A DNA stretch of 64,000 nucleotides from Prescottella subtropica. GTDB taxonomy: Bacteria > Actinomycetota > Actinomycetes > Mycobacteriales > Mycobacteriaceae. Positions 25,689-33,725 of this stretch are shown here, one piece after another. The number at the start of each line of letters is the position of its first letter. Within the stretch, counting starts at the first letter, position 1. The notes under the pieces are model-generated. The model was not told where the DNA came from. It worked only from the letters and a program-made list of their open reading frames with translations, and did no database searches. Position numbers and translations under genes: made by a program. Where the stretch lies: NCBI RefSeq assembly GCF_005434945.1, contig NZ_SKCH01000014.1, positions 29,642-93,641 on the forward strand, read 5' to 3'.

Positions 25689-26066
25689 ATGTCGACGAAG
25701 TCGGAACATGTCCAGGTACGCCGGATCTACGAGGATCCGGACCCCGACGACGGCACCCGGGTGCTCGTCGACCGGATCTGGCCGCGCGGCATGAGCAAGG
25801 ACCGCGCCCACCTCGACGAGTGGTGCAAGAAGATCGCGCCGTCGACCGATCTGCGCAAGTGGTACGGGCACGAACCCGGCCGGTTCGACGAGTTCACCCG
25901 CCGCTACCTCGACGAACTCACCGAACCCGAGCATGCGGCCGCCGTGGACCATCTGCGGGACCTCGCCCGCGACCACACCCTGACTCTGCTCACCGCTTCG
26001 AAGGCGGTCGACATCAGCGAGGCGACGGTGCTCGCGGACGTGGTCTCGGGCCGGACGTCGTCGTGA
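25689..26066 (+). CDS. DUF488 (YeaO-like) protein
   Basis: 125 residues. The family is recognised by VRRIYEDPDPDDGTRVLVDRIWPRG (key residues R-I-Y, V-D-R-x-W-P-R-G), WCKKIAPSTDLRKWYGHEP and LTLLTASK. YeaO-like proteins are small cytosolic proteins of unknown activity. GGGAGGG ends 6 bases before the ATG at 25689, which decides this start over one 39 bases upstream. It stands alone, converging on the patatin gene four bases beyond its stop. Confidence 0.9.
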   Translation: MSTKSEHVQVRRIYEDPDPDDGTRVLVDRIWPRGMSKDRAHLDEWCKKIAPSTDLRKWYGHEPGRFDEFTRRYLDELTEPEHAAAVDHLRDLARDHTLTLLTASKAVDISEATVLADVVSGRTSS

Positions 26067-26070
26067 CGGG

Positions 26071-27225
26071 TCATCCGTCGCCGGTGCTCGTACCGAGCAG
26101 GTGCCGCGCGTGCCGGCGTCCCAGTCGGGCCGCGCGCCGGGTGAACGCCGGATCGAAGAACAGGTAGCTGAGCAGGTTGCCGTGGTCGTCGGGATCCCCG
26201 CCGATCAGCCGGGACAGCATCCACATCGACGGATTGCGAGCCATGCCGAACGTTCCGTAGCGGGTGCGGAACGCGTCGTCGGCGAGCGCGGCGATGTCGC
26301 CGCGCCGGTCGGCCGGGGGACCGGCGAACACGATGTCGACCGGGTCGGGGGCGCCGGCGAGTCGGTGCAGATCCTCGATCATCCGGTCGGCGAGCAGCAC
26401 CCGCATCGCCAGCGCCCCTACCGCGTACACGTCGGGTTGCACGCCGTCACCGGCCGGTTCGCCGTGGGTCCGGCCCCGGGCCCGCGGCGGCGGGGACACG
26501 GTCCGGGTCATCGGCTGGGTCGCGACCACTCCGAGCCGGTCGCAGCCGAACGCGATCGCAGGGCTCAGCGGTGCGTTCAGGCGCAGGCCGCCGTCGACGT
26601 ACCAGCCGGTCCAGCGTTCCGGTTCACGCACCTGCACGGGCCGGAACAGCAGTGGCACCGCCGCCGACGCCAGCACGTGGTCGACGGTGAGCCGGGTCTC
26701 GACGTACGTGATGTCGCGTCCGGTGTCGGGCGGCGGCAACGGCACCGACGGGTGCTTCTCGACGAACACGACGGTGCCGCCCGTCGCGACGGATGTGGTG
26801 GTCACCGCGACCGCGGCCACGAGGCCGTCGTCGACGTTACGGTGCAGTGTGTCGAGCGGCAGCCACTCCGACAGCCGTCCCCGCAGGCGCTCGGTGTCGA
26901 GCAGGCTCGGCAGTCGGGTACGGACACCGGTCAGCTGCCCCAGGTAGCGGGCGCCGGTATCGATGCCGCTGGCGAGGCCGAACACGTCGTGCAGGCGCAC
27001 CGCCGACCACGTCTCGGTGAGCTGGGTGACCGCCTCGACCGGGGTGAGATGGGTGAGTCCGGCGAGGGCGACGACGTTGAGGGCGCCCGCGCTGGTGCCG
27101 ACGAACACGCTCGGCCGCGGCCCGGTCGACGCCATCCACGGCACGAGTTCCGACAGGGCGCCCGCCTCGTACGCGCCGCGCGCCCCGGCGCCCGCGACGA
27201 CCAGGCCGGTCCGGTGCGCCGTCAC
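26071..27225 (-). CDS. Patatin-like phospholipase
   Basis: 384 residues. Serine acyl-hydrolase with the patatin catalytic dyad: oxyanion loop VVAGAGARGAYEAG near the N-terminus, nucleophile Ser in VFVGTSAGALN, and Asp in WYVDGGLRLNAPL. Expected to cleave acyl groups from membrane lipids. The GTG start overlaps the stop of the upstream lipoprotein gene by four bases (GTGA), so the two are translationally coupled. No signal peptide is present. The insertion rich in Pro/Arg around the middle (PPPRARGRTHGEP) is unusual but probably just a loop. Confidence 0.88.
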   Translation of the reverse strand: MTAHRTGLVVAGAGARGAYEAGALSELVPWMASTGPRPSVFVGTSAGALNVVALAGLTHLTPVEAVTQLTETWSAVRLHDVFGLASGIDTGARYLGQLTGVRTRLPSLLDTERLRGRLSEWLPLDTLHRNVDDGLVAAVAVTTTSVATGGTVVFVEKHPSVPLPPPDTGRDITYVETRLTVDHVLASAAVPLLFRPVQVREPERWTGWYVDGGLRLNAPLSPAIAFGCDRLGVVATQPMTRTVSPPPRARGRTHGEPAGDGVQPDVYAVGALAMRVLLADRMIEDLHRLAGAPDPVDIVFAGPPADRRGDIAALADDAFRTRYGTFGMARNPSMWMLSRLIGGDPDDHGNLLSYLFFDPAFTRRAARLGRRHARHLLGTSTGDG

Positions 27226-27479
27226 GGGGCAGGCGGGACGGCGGTCGGGGGGACGGGGCCATGGATCTGGCCCTCGTCGAACGGACCCCACCGACTGGTC
27301 GTCGGTGTGCTCGGCTGGGGGTTGCCCGGATCGATCGTCTCGGTCGGGGTGGTGGACGGGTCGATGTCCGGTGGCGGGTCTGCCACGGTGCGGCAGCCGC
27401 CCAGTGCCGCCGCGGCGACCACGGCGAGTGCGGCAGCGAGGCAGCGGGTCCGGCAGGGGGCGTCGAACGGTCGGCTCAT
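27222..27479 (-). CDS. Small Pro/Thr-rich lipoprotein
   Basis: 85 residues. The signal peptide has Arg residues, the hydrophobic run LAAALAVVAAAALGGC and a lipobox A-L-G-G-C. The mature part is short, low in complexity (PPPDIDPSTTPTETIDPG) and has no recognisable domain. AAGGA lies 8 bases before the ATG. The stop overlaps the patatin start by four bases, so its expression is tied to the phospholipase. A role in placing or protecting the envelope near the lipase is only a guess. Confidence 0.7.
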   Translation of the reverse strand: MSRPFDAPCRTRCLAAALAVVAAAALGGCRTVADPPPDIDPSTTPTETIDPGNPQPSTPTTSRWGPFDEGQIHGPVPPTAVPPAP

Positions 27480-27550
27480 GACGGTGTCCTTCGAGCCGGT
27501 GCCTCCCACTTCCAGGAGGCCCTCGTCTCCTACCTTGGCACTCGACAGGC

Positions 27551-27582
27551 TCGGCCCTCAACCGATTCGGCCCTCAACCGAT
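27551..27582. repeat. 16-bp perfect tandem duplication at the amidase-homologue stop
   Basis: TCGGCCCTCAACCGAT is present at 27551-27566 and again at 27567-27582. The second copy contains the last codons and the stop of the amidase homologue, so the first repeats the stop context outside the gene. It looks like a recent slippage event. Confidence 0.75.
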
Positions 27583-28884
27583 GATGCCGGCAGCTTTCGC
27601 GGCAAGTGCGAGCACGTCGCGGTCCCGCCCGGCCGGGCCGATCACCGACAGCCCGACCGGCAACCCGTCGGTGCGCACCGGAACCGTGACGGCCGGCAGC
27701 CCGGCGACGGCCGCGATCGACGTCAGCAGGCCGGTGGTCCGCAACTGGGCGGCGACACGGACATTCGCCGGATCGTCGGTCGTCGACGGGGCCGGTGACG
27801 CGGTCGCCGGCACGAGCAGCACCCGGTCGCCGACGACGTCGTGGACGACGCGTGCCGCCGCCTCCACCTCGGCGAGACCCCGCCGGTACGTCGACTCCGA
27901 CACCTTCGCCGCGTCGAGGAAGTTCGCGCGGGCCTCGTCGCCGAGCGACCCGGTCGCCGTCGACACCCAACCGCCGTACTGCTGCCACGCCTCGTATCCC
28001 TGCACCGCGCGGACGGCGTCGTACCAGTCCGGCAGGGCCGCGATGTCGAGGTCCGTCTCCGTCAGTGCCGGCAGCCCCGACCGCCGCCACCGGGTCAGGG
28101 CGCCGTCGATCGCGGGCGCGACGACCGCGTCCGCGACGGCGACGACACCGGTCGAGACGACCGCGGCATCGAACGGTCGTGCGGGCGCCGCCGGCAACAG
28201 CACGTCACCGACCGCGGCGAGTGTCGCGGCATCCGCGCAGACCCAGCCGACGGTGTCGAACGTCCGGGACAGCGGCAGCATGCCGACCGCGGACACCGCG
28301 TCGCGGGTGGGGACGAACCCGAACAGGCCCTGATAGGCGGCCGGGATCTGCACCGAACCGGTGGTGCCGGGGCCGAGGCCTACCGTCGCGGTGCCGCGGG
28401 CCACGGCGGTCGCCGCCCCGGAGGTCGCGCCGCCGGGAATCCGGCCCGGCGCCGCCGGATTCGGCGGGGTGCCGTAGACGGCGTTGATGCCGGTGTGCCC
28501 GAACCCGAAGTCGACGGTCTGCGCGATACCGGCCACGCGTCCACCGGCGGCGAGCAACCGGGCGACGGCGTCCGCGGTGCCGGTTTCCACCGCGGCCTGC
28601 CCGAGCCACCGCGGGTTACCGGCCCCGACCCGCTGCCCGCGGATCGTGAACAGGTCGGTGACCGCGACGGTCGCCCCGTCGGTCGCCCCGGTGCCCGTCG
28701 CACCGACGAGCGGGTCTCCCTGGATCCGCCACGTCGCCGGATCCCCGGCCACGACGTTCCCGCCGGGCAGCGGCGGCACCCCCGGATCGCGCAGTCCGGC
28801 ACCACATCCGGTGAGCAGTGCCGCACCGCCGAGCATGCCGGCCCGCAGGAACGTGCGACGGCCGAGGAGCGGGAACTCGGGCAT
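27574..28884 (-). CDS. Tat-exported lipoprotein, amidase-signature homologue with degraded active site
   Basis: 436 residues. N-terminus: twin-arginine motif R9-R10-T-F-L then lipobox L-L-T-G-C with Cys27, so it is probably exported folded and lipid-anchored. The rest aligns with the amidase-signature fold (LFGFVPTRDAVSAVG and GLPAVTVPV, key blocks). The catalytic Lys of VAVKD is Thr76 (VAVTDLF). The cis-Ser of GGSSGG is Ala153 (GGATSG). The nucleophile Ser177 (GTTGSVQIP) remains. Ser spacing (24) matches the family. Standard amide hydrolysis is therefore doubtful; binding or a different chemistry is possible. It is 20 bases downstream of the lactone oxidase gene on the same strand, so it is probably in its operon. 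Confidence 0.88.
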   Translation of the reverse strand: MPEFPLLGRRTFLRAGMLGGAALLTGCGAGLRDPGVPPLPGGNVVAGDPATWRIQGDPLVGATGTGATDGATVAVTDLFTIRGQRVGAGNPRWLGQAAVETGTADAVARLLAAGGRVAGIAQTVDFGFGHTGINAVYGTPPNPAAPGRIPGGATSGAATAVARGTATVGLGPGTTGSVQIPAAYQGLFGFVPTRDAVSAVGMLPLSRTFDTVGWVCADAATLAAVGDVLLPAAPARPFDAAVVSTGVVAVADAVVAPAIDGALTRWRRSGLPALTETDLDIAALPDWYDAVRAVQGYEAWQQYGGWVSTATGSLGDEARANFLDAAKVSESTYRRGLAEVEAAARVVHDVVGDRVLLVPATASPAPSTTDDPANVRVAAQLRTTGLLTSIAAVAGLPAVTVPVRTDGLPVGLSVIGPAGRDRDVLALAAKAAGIIG

Positions 28885-28904
28885 GGGGCCTCCGGGGCTA
28901 CCGG

Positions 28905-30224
28905 TCAGGCCAGGACCTGCCGGAGGTAGTCGTTGTCGAACGTCCGCGACGGATCGTACTTGTCCCGGACGGTGCAGAAGTCGTCGAAACGCGCATACGT
29001 GGGACGCAGATCCGCGGCGGTGCGGCCGTGCATCTTGCCCCAGTGCGGACGCCCGTCGACGGCGCGGGCGATGGCCTCGACCGCGTCGAAGTACTCGCGG
29101 TGGTCCCGCCGGTGGTACTGGTGGACCGCGATGTACGCGCTGTCGCGGCCGTGTGCGGTGGACATCCACACGTCGTCGGCCGGCGCGAACCGCACCTCGA
29201 CGGGGAACGCGACTCGACTGCCGGATCGATCCAGCCAGGCGCCGATCTCGCGGAGCGTGTCGGTCACCGCGGCCTGCGGGATCGCGTACTCCATCTCCCG
29301 GAACTTCACGCGGCGCGGCGACGCGAACACGCGGTAGCTGCGGTCGGTGAACTCGCGCGCCGACAGCACCCGCGCCGAGATCTGGTTGATCTGCGGGATC
29401 ATCGCGGGAAACAGGGTCGACGCCCGGTTGATGCCCTCGAACACGGTGTTGGACAGCAGTTCGTCGTCGATGTAGCCGCTGATCCGGCCCACCGGGCGCA
29501 GCGGGGTGTCGCCGGGCAGTCGGGTGTTGCGCTTGGTGAGGACCCGGTCGGTGTGCGGGAACCAGTAGAACTCGAAGTGGTCGACCGTCGCCAGGTCGTG
29601 CGCGAGACCGTCGAGGGTCTCGTCGAGCCGGGCCGGGCCCTCGACCGCGCGCATCACGTACGCCGGCTGCACCGCGAGATCGAGTGTGGTGACGATGCCG
29701 AGCGCACCGAGACCGATCTTCGCGGCCTGGTAGAGGTCCGGGTTCTCGGTGTCCGAGCAGTCGGCGACGCTGCCGTCGGCCAGCACGATCTGCAGGCCCC
29801 GGATCAGTGTCGCCAGGCCGCCGAATCGGGCGCCGGTGCCGTGGGTGCCGGTGGCCAGCGCCCCCGCGATCGACTGCACGTCGATGTCGCCGAGGTTGAT
29901 CATCGCGAGTCCGCGGGCCCACAGCTGCTCGTTGAGGCTGTGCAGCCGGGTGCCCGCCCACACGGTCGCGACGGGCCCCTCCGGGGTGTCGCGCACCGAC
30001 TCGATCCCGGACAGGTTGTCCAGGTTCACGAGAACACCGTCGGTGACGGCGACCCCGGTGAACGAATGGCCGGCCCCCACGGCCTTGACGCGCAGTCCCT
30101 GCTCGGTCGCGTCCGCTGTCAGCATGCCCAGTTCCGCCACCGATCGCGGAGTCGCGAATCGGCGCGGTGTCGACGAGTGGGTCCCCGCCCAGTTGCGCCA
30201 CGTGTCTTCTGTCACCTGGGTCAC
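28905..30224 (-). CDS. FAD-linked aldonolactone oxidase/dehydrogenase (gulono/arabinono-lactone type)
   Basis: 439 residues of the VAO/PCMH flavoprotein family. The FAD-binding region contains VGAGHSFTGVAV, where the His is the usual site of covalent flavin attachment, and GDIDVQSIAGALATGTHGTG. The C-terminal ALO domain ends with RPHWGKMHGRT, the conserved HWGK motif. It resembles the mycobacterial L-gulono-1,4-lactone dehydrogenase Rv1771 in length and motifs. The GTG at 30224 is adjacent to a TetR-type palindrome and divergent from a tetR gene. The degraded amidase homologue follows after 20 bases. The natural sugar acid is not known. Confidence 0.9.
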   Translation of the reverse strand: MTQVTEDTWRNWAGTHSSTPRRFATPRSVAELGMLTADATEQGLRVKAVGAGHSFTGVAVTDGVLVNLDNLSGIESVRDTPEGPVATVWAGTRLHSLNEQLWARGLAMINLGDIDVQSIAGALATGTHGTGARFGGLATLIRGLQIVLADGSVADCSDTENPDLYQAAKIGLGALGIVTTLDLAVQPAYVMRAVEGPARLDETLDGLAHDLATVDHFEFYWFPHTDRVLTKRNTRLPGDTPLRPVGRISGYIDDELLSNTVFEGINRASTLFPAMIPQINQISARVLSAREFTDRSYRVFASPRRVKFREMEYAIPQAAVTDTLREIGAWLDRSGSRVAFPVEVRFAPADDVWMSTAHGRDSAYIAVHQYHRRDHREYFDAVEAIARAVDGRPHWGKMHGRTAADLRPTYARFDDFCTVRDKYDPSRTFDNDYLRQVLA

Positions 30225-30230
30225 TATTCA

Positions 30231-30248
30231 CCTGGACGGTCGTCCAGG
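30231..30248. promoter_or_regulatory. TetR-type operator between lactone oxidase operon and tetR
   Basis: CCTGGACG-GT-CGTCCAGG: two perfect 8-base arms around a 2-base centre. It is 7 bases upstream of the lactone oxidase start and 45 bases upstream of the tetR start. The TGGACG-N2-CGTCCA core is a common operator form for TetR proteins, so it is probably bound by the adjacent regulator. Confidence 0.82.
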
Positions 30249-30292
30249 CAAATGAAACGCGAAAATTCGGTCGCGAGACTTACGATCAGGGG

Positions 30293-31090
30293 ATGCTGAA
30301 CCGACTCCCCGCGGAAGAACGCCGCGCCCAACTCGTCGAAGCTGCACTCACGATCGCCGAGCGGGGTGGCATCGCGACGGTGACGATCCGCGCGGTCGCC
30401 GAGGAGGCCGGTGTCTCGCTCGGTGTCGTGCACTACTGCTTCGAGAGCAAGGAAGCGCTGATCGCGGCGATGGCCGAGAGCCTGGTCCTGCAGCTCAGCG
30501 GCGGCATGCGGGTGACGTTCGCGTCGGTGTGGGATGCCCGTGAGCTCAGTGGTCTGCAGGATCTGCGCGAGGTCCTGCACACCGGACTGACCGCGATGTG
30601 GTCGCTGCTCGAGGCGTTCGCCGACCGGCAGTTGCTCACGTACGAGATCACCGCCTATGCGCTGCGGCACCGCGCTGCCGGCGCGCCGATGGCCGGCAGT
30701 GTCGCCGACGAGCAGTACCGCGTCATGGACACCGAGGCCACCGTGTTCCTCGAGGAGGCCGGTCGCCGCACGGGATGTACGTGGACCGATCCGGTCGCCG
30801 CGATCGCCCGGTTCGCGCTCGCCGTCATCGACGGCATCGTGCTGCGGTGGCTCGTCGACCGGGACAGCGACGCGATCCTCACCGAACTCGACGATCTGGT
30901 GCGGATCGTGGCAAGCAAGGCGACCGAGGCCGAGCCGAGCAGTGTGACCGAGGCCGAGCCGAGCAGTGTGACCGAGGCCGAGCCGAGCAGTGTGACCGAG
31001 GCCGAGCCGAGCAGTGTGACCGAGGCCGAGCCGAGCAGTGTGACCGAGGCCGACGCCGAATTCGATCTGGACAATAGTTCAGGAGAGTGA
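30293..31090 (+). CDS. TetR-family regulator with repetitive C-terminal tail
   Basis: 265 residues. Helix-turn-helix at about residues 25-50 (VTIRAVAEEAGVSLGVVHYCFESKEAL, key V-IR-VA-AGVS-VVHYCF), then a normal helical ligand domain to about residue 205. Residues 211-250 are five exact copies of TEAEPSSV, followed by an acidic end (TEADAEFDLDNSSGE). The tail is about 60 residues beyond the usual TetR length (about 200). ATG 30293 was chosen because homology starts there; AGGGG is very close upstream. The gene is divergent from the lactone oxidase operon and its operator. The PLP enzyme gene follows after 13 bases. Confidence 0.9.
   Translation: MLNRLPAEERRAQLVEAALTIAERGGIATVTIRAVAEEAGVSLGVVHYCFESKEALIAAMAESLVLQLSGGMRVTFASVWDARELSGLQDLREVLHTGLTAMWSLLEAFADRQLLTYEITAYALRHRAAGAPMAGSVADEQYRVMDTEATVFLEEAGRRTGCTWTDPVAAIARFALAVIDGIVLRWLVDRDSDAILTELDDLVRIVASKATEAEPSSVTEAEPSSVTEAEPSSVTEAEPSSVTEAEPSSVTEADAEFDLDNSSGE
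30922..31041 (+). repeat. Coding minisatellite, five perfect 24-bp units
   Basis: Five identical 24-base copies start at 30922, 30946, 30970, 30994 and 31018, with a partial sixth to about 31053. The unit is a multiple of three, so copy-number changes keep the reading frame and change only the tail length of the TetR protein. Absence of any mismatch suggests recent expansion. Confidence 0.95.
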
Positions 31091-31103
31091 TCGACTGGTC
31101 GGC

Positions 31104-32282
31104 ATGACCGCACCCGTCGACCGGATCGCCGCTGCCACCGCACATCTCGACCCGCCGCTCGCTGCGCTGGACCTCGCGACGCTGCAGACCAACGCGGCGG
31201 ATCTGGTGCGCCGGGCCGCGGGTACACCGGTGCGGGTGGCGAGCAAGTCGGTGCGTTGCCGGGCGGTCCTCGAGGAGGTCCTCGGGTCGGGGCTGACCGC
31301 GTCCGGCGGCTTCCGCGGCATCATGGCGTTCTCGCTGCGCGAGGCGATCTGGCTGGCCCGTCTCGGCGCCGAGGACGTTCTCATCGGCTATCCCACCGTC
31401 GACCGTGGTGCACTCGCCGAACTCGGATCCGATCCTGTTCTGCTGGAACGGATCACGCTCATGATCGACTCCGATGCGCATCTCGACGCGATCCGCGACG
31501 CCGTCGGCTCCGCGAGGGTGCGGCCCCGGGTGTGCCTCGACGTGGATGCGTCGCTGCGGATCGGTCCGGCGCATCTGGGGGTGCGACGGTCCCCGCTGCG
31601 TGCTCCCGACGCCGTCGCGCGGTTGGCCCGCACCGCCCGGGAACGGGGGTTCGTCGTGGTCGGGGTGATGTTCTACGAGGCGCAGATCGCGGGCCTGCCC
31701 GACTCGAGTCTTGCGGTCCGGCTGGTGAAGAAGGTGTCGGCTGCCGAACTGTCCACGCGCCGAACGGCGGTCGTCGACGCGGTGACCGCGGAGGTGGGCC
31801 GGCTCGAGATCGTCAACAGCGGCGGCACCGGCTCGCTCGAGGTCAGTTCGGCCGACGCGGTGGTCACCGAGGTCACCGCCGGATCGGGCCTGTACGTGCC
31901 GACCCTGTTCGACCGCTACCACGCGTTCACGCCGCGTCCGGCGATGTTCTTCGCGCTGCCCGCCGTCCGCAGACCGGCGCCGCGGATCACCACCCTGTTC
32001 GGCGGCGGTTACATCGCGTCCGGGCCGGCCGGGGCGCCCCGTGTCCCGGTGCCGGTGTGGCCGCGCGGGTTGAAGTTGCTGCGCAACGAGGGCGCCGGCG
32101 AGGTGCAGACCCCGGTCACAGGTGCTGCGGCCGCTGAACTGGCTGTGGGGGACCGGGTCTGGTTCCGGCACGCGAAGGCCGGCGAGATGTGCGAACGGTT
32201 CACCGACGTGCACCTGGTGGACGCCGCCGGCCGCGCGGTCGCCGCCCCCACCTACCGCGGTGAGGGGCACTGCTTCGGCTGA
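31104..32282 (+). CDS. PLP-dependent amino acid deaminase/aldolase-like protein (alanine-racemase fold)
   Basis: 392 residues. The N-terminal TIM-barrel is of the fold-III PLP type: VASKSVRC places the Schiff-base Lys at residue 48, and VNSGGTGS, a phosphate-binding loop, lies later. The C-terminal part has the beta domain of D-threonine-aldolase/alanine-racemase relatives (FGGGYIASGP, DRVWFRHAKAGEMCERF). Members act on D-amino acids or 3-hydroxy amino acids. The M. tuberculosis Rv1769-Rv1771 region holds a similar protein near the gulonolactone dehydrogenase, as here, suggesting conserved neighbourhood; this is from memory. It is 13 bases downstream of tetR, probably cotranscribed. Confidence 0.85.
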   Translation: MTAPVDRIAAATAHLDPPLAALDLATLQTNAADLVRRAAGTPVRVASKSVRCRAVLEEVLGSGLTASGGFRGIMAFSLREAIWLARLGAEDVLIGYPTVDRGALAELGSDPVLLERITLMIDSDAHLDAIRDAVGSARVRPRVCLDVDASLRIGPAHLGVRRSPLRAPDAVARLARTARERGFVVVGVMFYEAQIAGLPDSSLAVRLVKKVSAAELSTRRTAVVDAVTAEVGRLEIVNSGGTGSLEVSSADAVVTEVTAGSGLYVPTLFDRYHAFTPRPAMFFALPAVRRPAPRITTLFGGGYIASGPAGAPRVPVPVWPRGLKLLRNEGAGEVQTPVTGAAAAELAVGDRVWFRHAKAGEMCERFTDVHLVDAAGRAVAAPTYRGEGHCFG

Positions 32283-32303
32283 CTCCGGGGACGGCCCGGC
32301 AGA

Positions 32304-32942
32304 ATGTCGGCCATGCCGTTCTTCGCCGGGGCCACCGGACAGATCCACTACCGCCGCTGGACCGTCGAGCATCCCCGGGCCGGGATCGTGTTCCTGCACG
32401 GCATGGGCCAGCACACCGGCCACTACCACCGGTTCGCGGCCGGGTCGGCCGCGCACGGTATCGAGGTGTGGGGGCTGGACCAGGCCGGGCACGGGCTGTC
32501 GGAGGGCACTCCCGGCGCGCCCGGGGCCCTCACCGATCTCGCCGACGACGCCGACCGTCTGACGGGGATCGCGGCCGCCGACCGTCCGGGGCTGCCGCTG
32601 ATCCTCATGGGGCATTCGCTCGGGGCCGCGGTGGCGGTGACGCTGTTGCGCCGCGGGCTCGCCCCGTTCCACGGTGCGGTCCTCTGCGGAACCCCGAAAT
32701 CCGTTGCACAGACGCCGGGTACGGCCGATTTCGCGCGCGCCGACTTCCCCGTGTTCGCGATCCACGGGGTCGACGACCGGCTCGCACCGATCGACGGCGT
32801 CCGGGTGTGGGCGTCGGGACTGCCCGGAGTGACCCTGCGGGAGTATGCCGACACCGGTCACGATCTGCTGCACGAGAAGATCCACCGCGCAGTGACCGAC
32901 GATGTCGCACAGTTCGTGCTGGACGCTACGGTGTCCGGATGA
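32304..32942 (+). CDS. Alpha/beta hydrolase, monoacylglycerol-lipase-like
   Basis: 212 residues, short for the fold (usual about 270). IVFLHGMGQHTGHY, nucleophile elbow LMGHSLGAAV, acid HGVDDRLAP and His TGHDLLHE are all present, and the FLHGMGQHTGHY/DQAGHGLSEG pattern is that of lysophospholipase/monoglyceride lipases. Part of the cap seems reduced. The start is ATG 32304; another ATG at 32313 is possible. Its stop overlaps the next start (ATGA), so the downstream mycothiol-type enzyme is translationally coupled. Confidence 0.83.
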   Translation: MSAMPFFAGATGQIHYRRWTVEHPRAGIVFLHGMGQHTGHYHRFAAGSAAHGIEVWGLDQAGHGLSEGTPGAPGALTDLADDADRLTGIAAADRPGLPLILMGHSLGAAVAVTLLRRGLAPFHGAVLCGTPKSVAQTPGTADFARADFPVFAIHGVDDRLAPIDGVRVWASGLPGVTLREYADTGHDLLHEKIHRAVTDDVAQFVLDATVSG

Positions 32943-33718
32943 GCGCCGCCCTCCCGGACACGATGCCCGATCCCGCGACCCTGCTCGACGCGCTGCGCGA
33001 GCAGGGCGAGATGCTCGCCGAGACGCCCGCGCTGGCGCTGGCCGAGGCCGTGCCGACGGTGCCGGGCTGGACCGTCGAGGACGTGGTCCGGCACACCGCC
33101 GAGGTGCACCGGTGGGTGCTCACGGTGCTGGCGGCACCGGTCGACGCGCACCTGTCGCGGATCCCGCTCGGGGACACCGTCCCGCACGGCCCGGACTGCC
33201 TGGACGCCTACAGGGACGACCTCGATGATCTCGTCGATGCGTTCACGAATCGTGATCTCGCCCAGCCGGTTCGGACGTTGTCCGGCACCGGGACGGTCGC
33301 CTGGTGGCTGCGCCGCCAGACCCACGAGGTGTCGGTGCATCGCATCGACGTGGCCGACACGATGAAGGCGCTCGGCGGGCCCAGCGTGCCCGCCCTGGAT
33401 GCGACGGTCGCGGCCGACGGCGTCGACGAGTGGGCACACGTCTTCCTGCCGCGGCTGGCGCGGGCCGGACGGTTCCCGACCCTGGACGGCCGCAGTATCC
33501 ACCTGCACGGCACCGACACCGGGCACGCGGAATGGCATCTGGTGTTCGCCCCGGACGACGTCGCGGTCACCCGGGAACACCGCAAGGGCGACGTCGCGCT
33601 GCGCGGCCGCGCTCAGGACCTGCTGCTGGCAGTGTGGCGCCGCCGTCCCCTGTCGCGTCTCGAGACGATCGGCGATGTGGCGATCGCGGAGACGATGCTG
33701 GGGGCGGCGGCGCTGTAG
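32939..33718 (+). CDS. Maleylpyruvate-isomerase-family mycothiol-dependent enzyme
   Basis: 259 residues. The N-terminal DinB/MDMPI-like four-helix domain begins with the conserved VPGWTVEDVVRHTAEVHRW, and QTHEVSVHRIDVADT follows. The His residues in these two blocks are the predicted divalent-metal ligands. The C-terminal domain is the usual smaller one (WHLVFAPDDVAVTRE...GDVALRGRAQDLLLAVWRR). The family uses mycothiol for isomerase or transferase reactions. The start overlaps the stop of the lipase-like gene. The substrate is not evident. The convergent fadD15 gene begins seven bases past its stop. Confidence 0.85.
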   Translation: MSAALPDTMPDPATLLDALREQGEMLAETPALALAEAVPTVPGWTVEDVVRHTAEVHRWVLTVLAAPVDAHLSRIPLGDTVPHGPDCLDAYRDDLDDLVDAFTNRDLAQPVRTLSGTGTVAWWLRRQTHEVSVHRIDVADTMKALGGPSVPALDATVAADGVDEWAHVFLPRLARAGRFPTLDGRSIHLHGTDTGHAEWHLVFAPDDVAVTREHRKGDVALRGRAQDLLLAVWRRRPLSRLETIGDVAIAETMLGAAAL

Positions 33719-33725
33719 CCGGGTT

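Noticed and set aside
27501..27520. GCCTCC...GGAGGC hairpin upstream of the small lipoprotein
   Set aside because: Six-base arms only; expected by chance in such GC-rich DNA.
30922..31053. Possible CRISPR or intergenic repeat array
   Set aside because: Units are contiguous with no spacers and lie in frame inside a coding gene.
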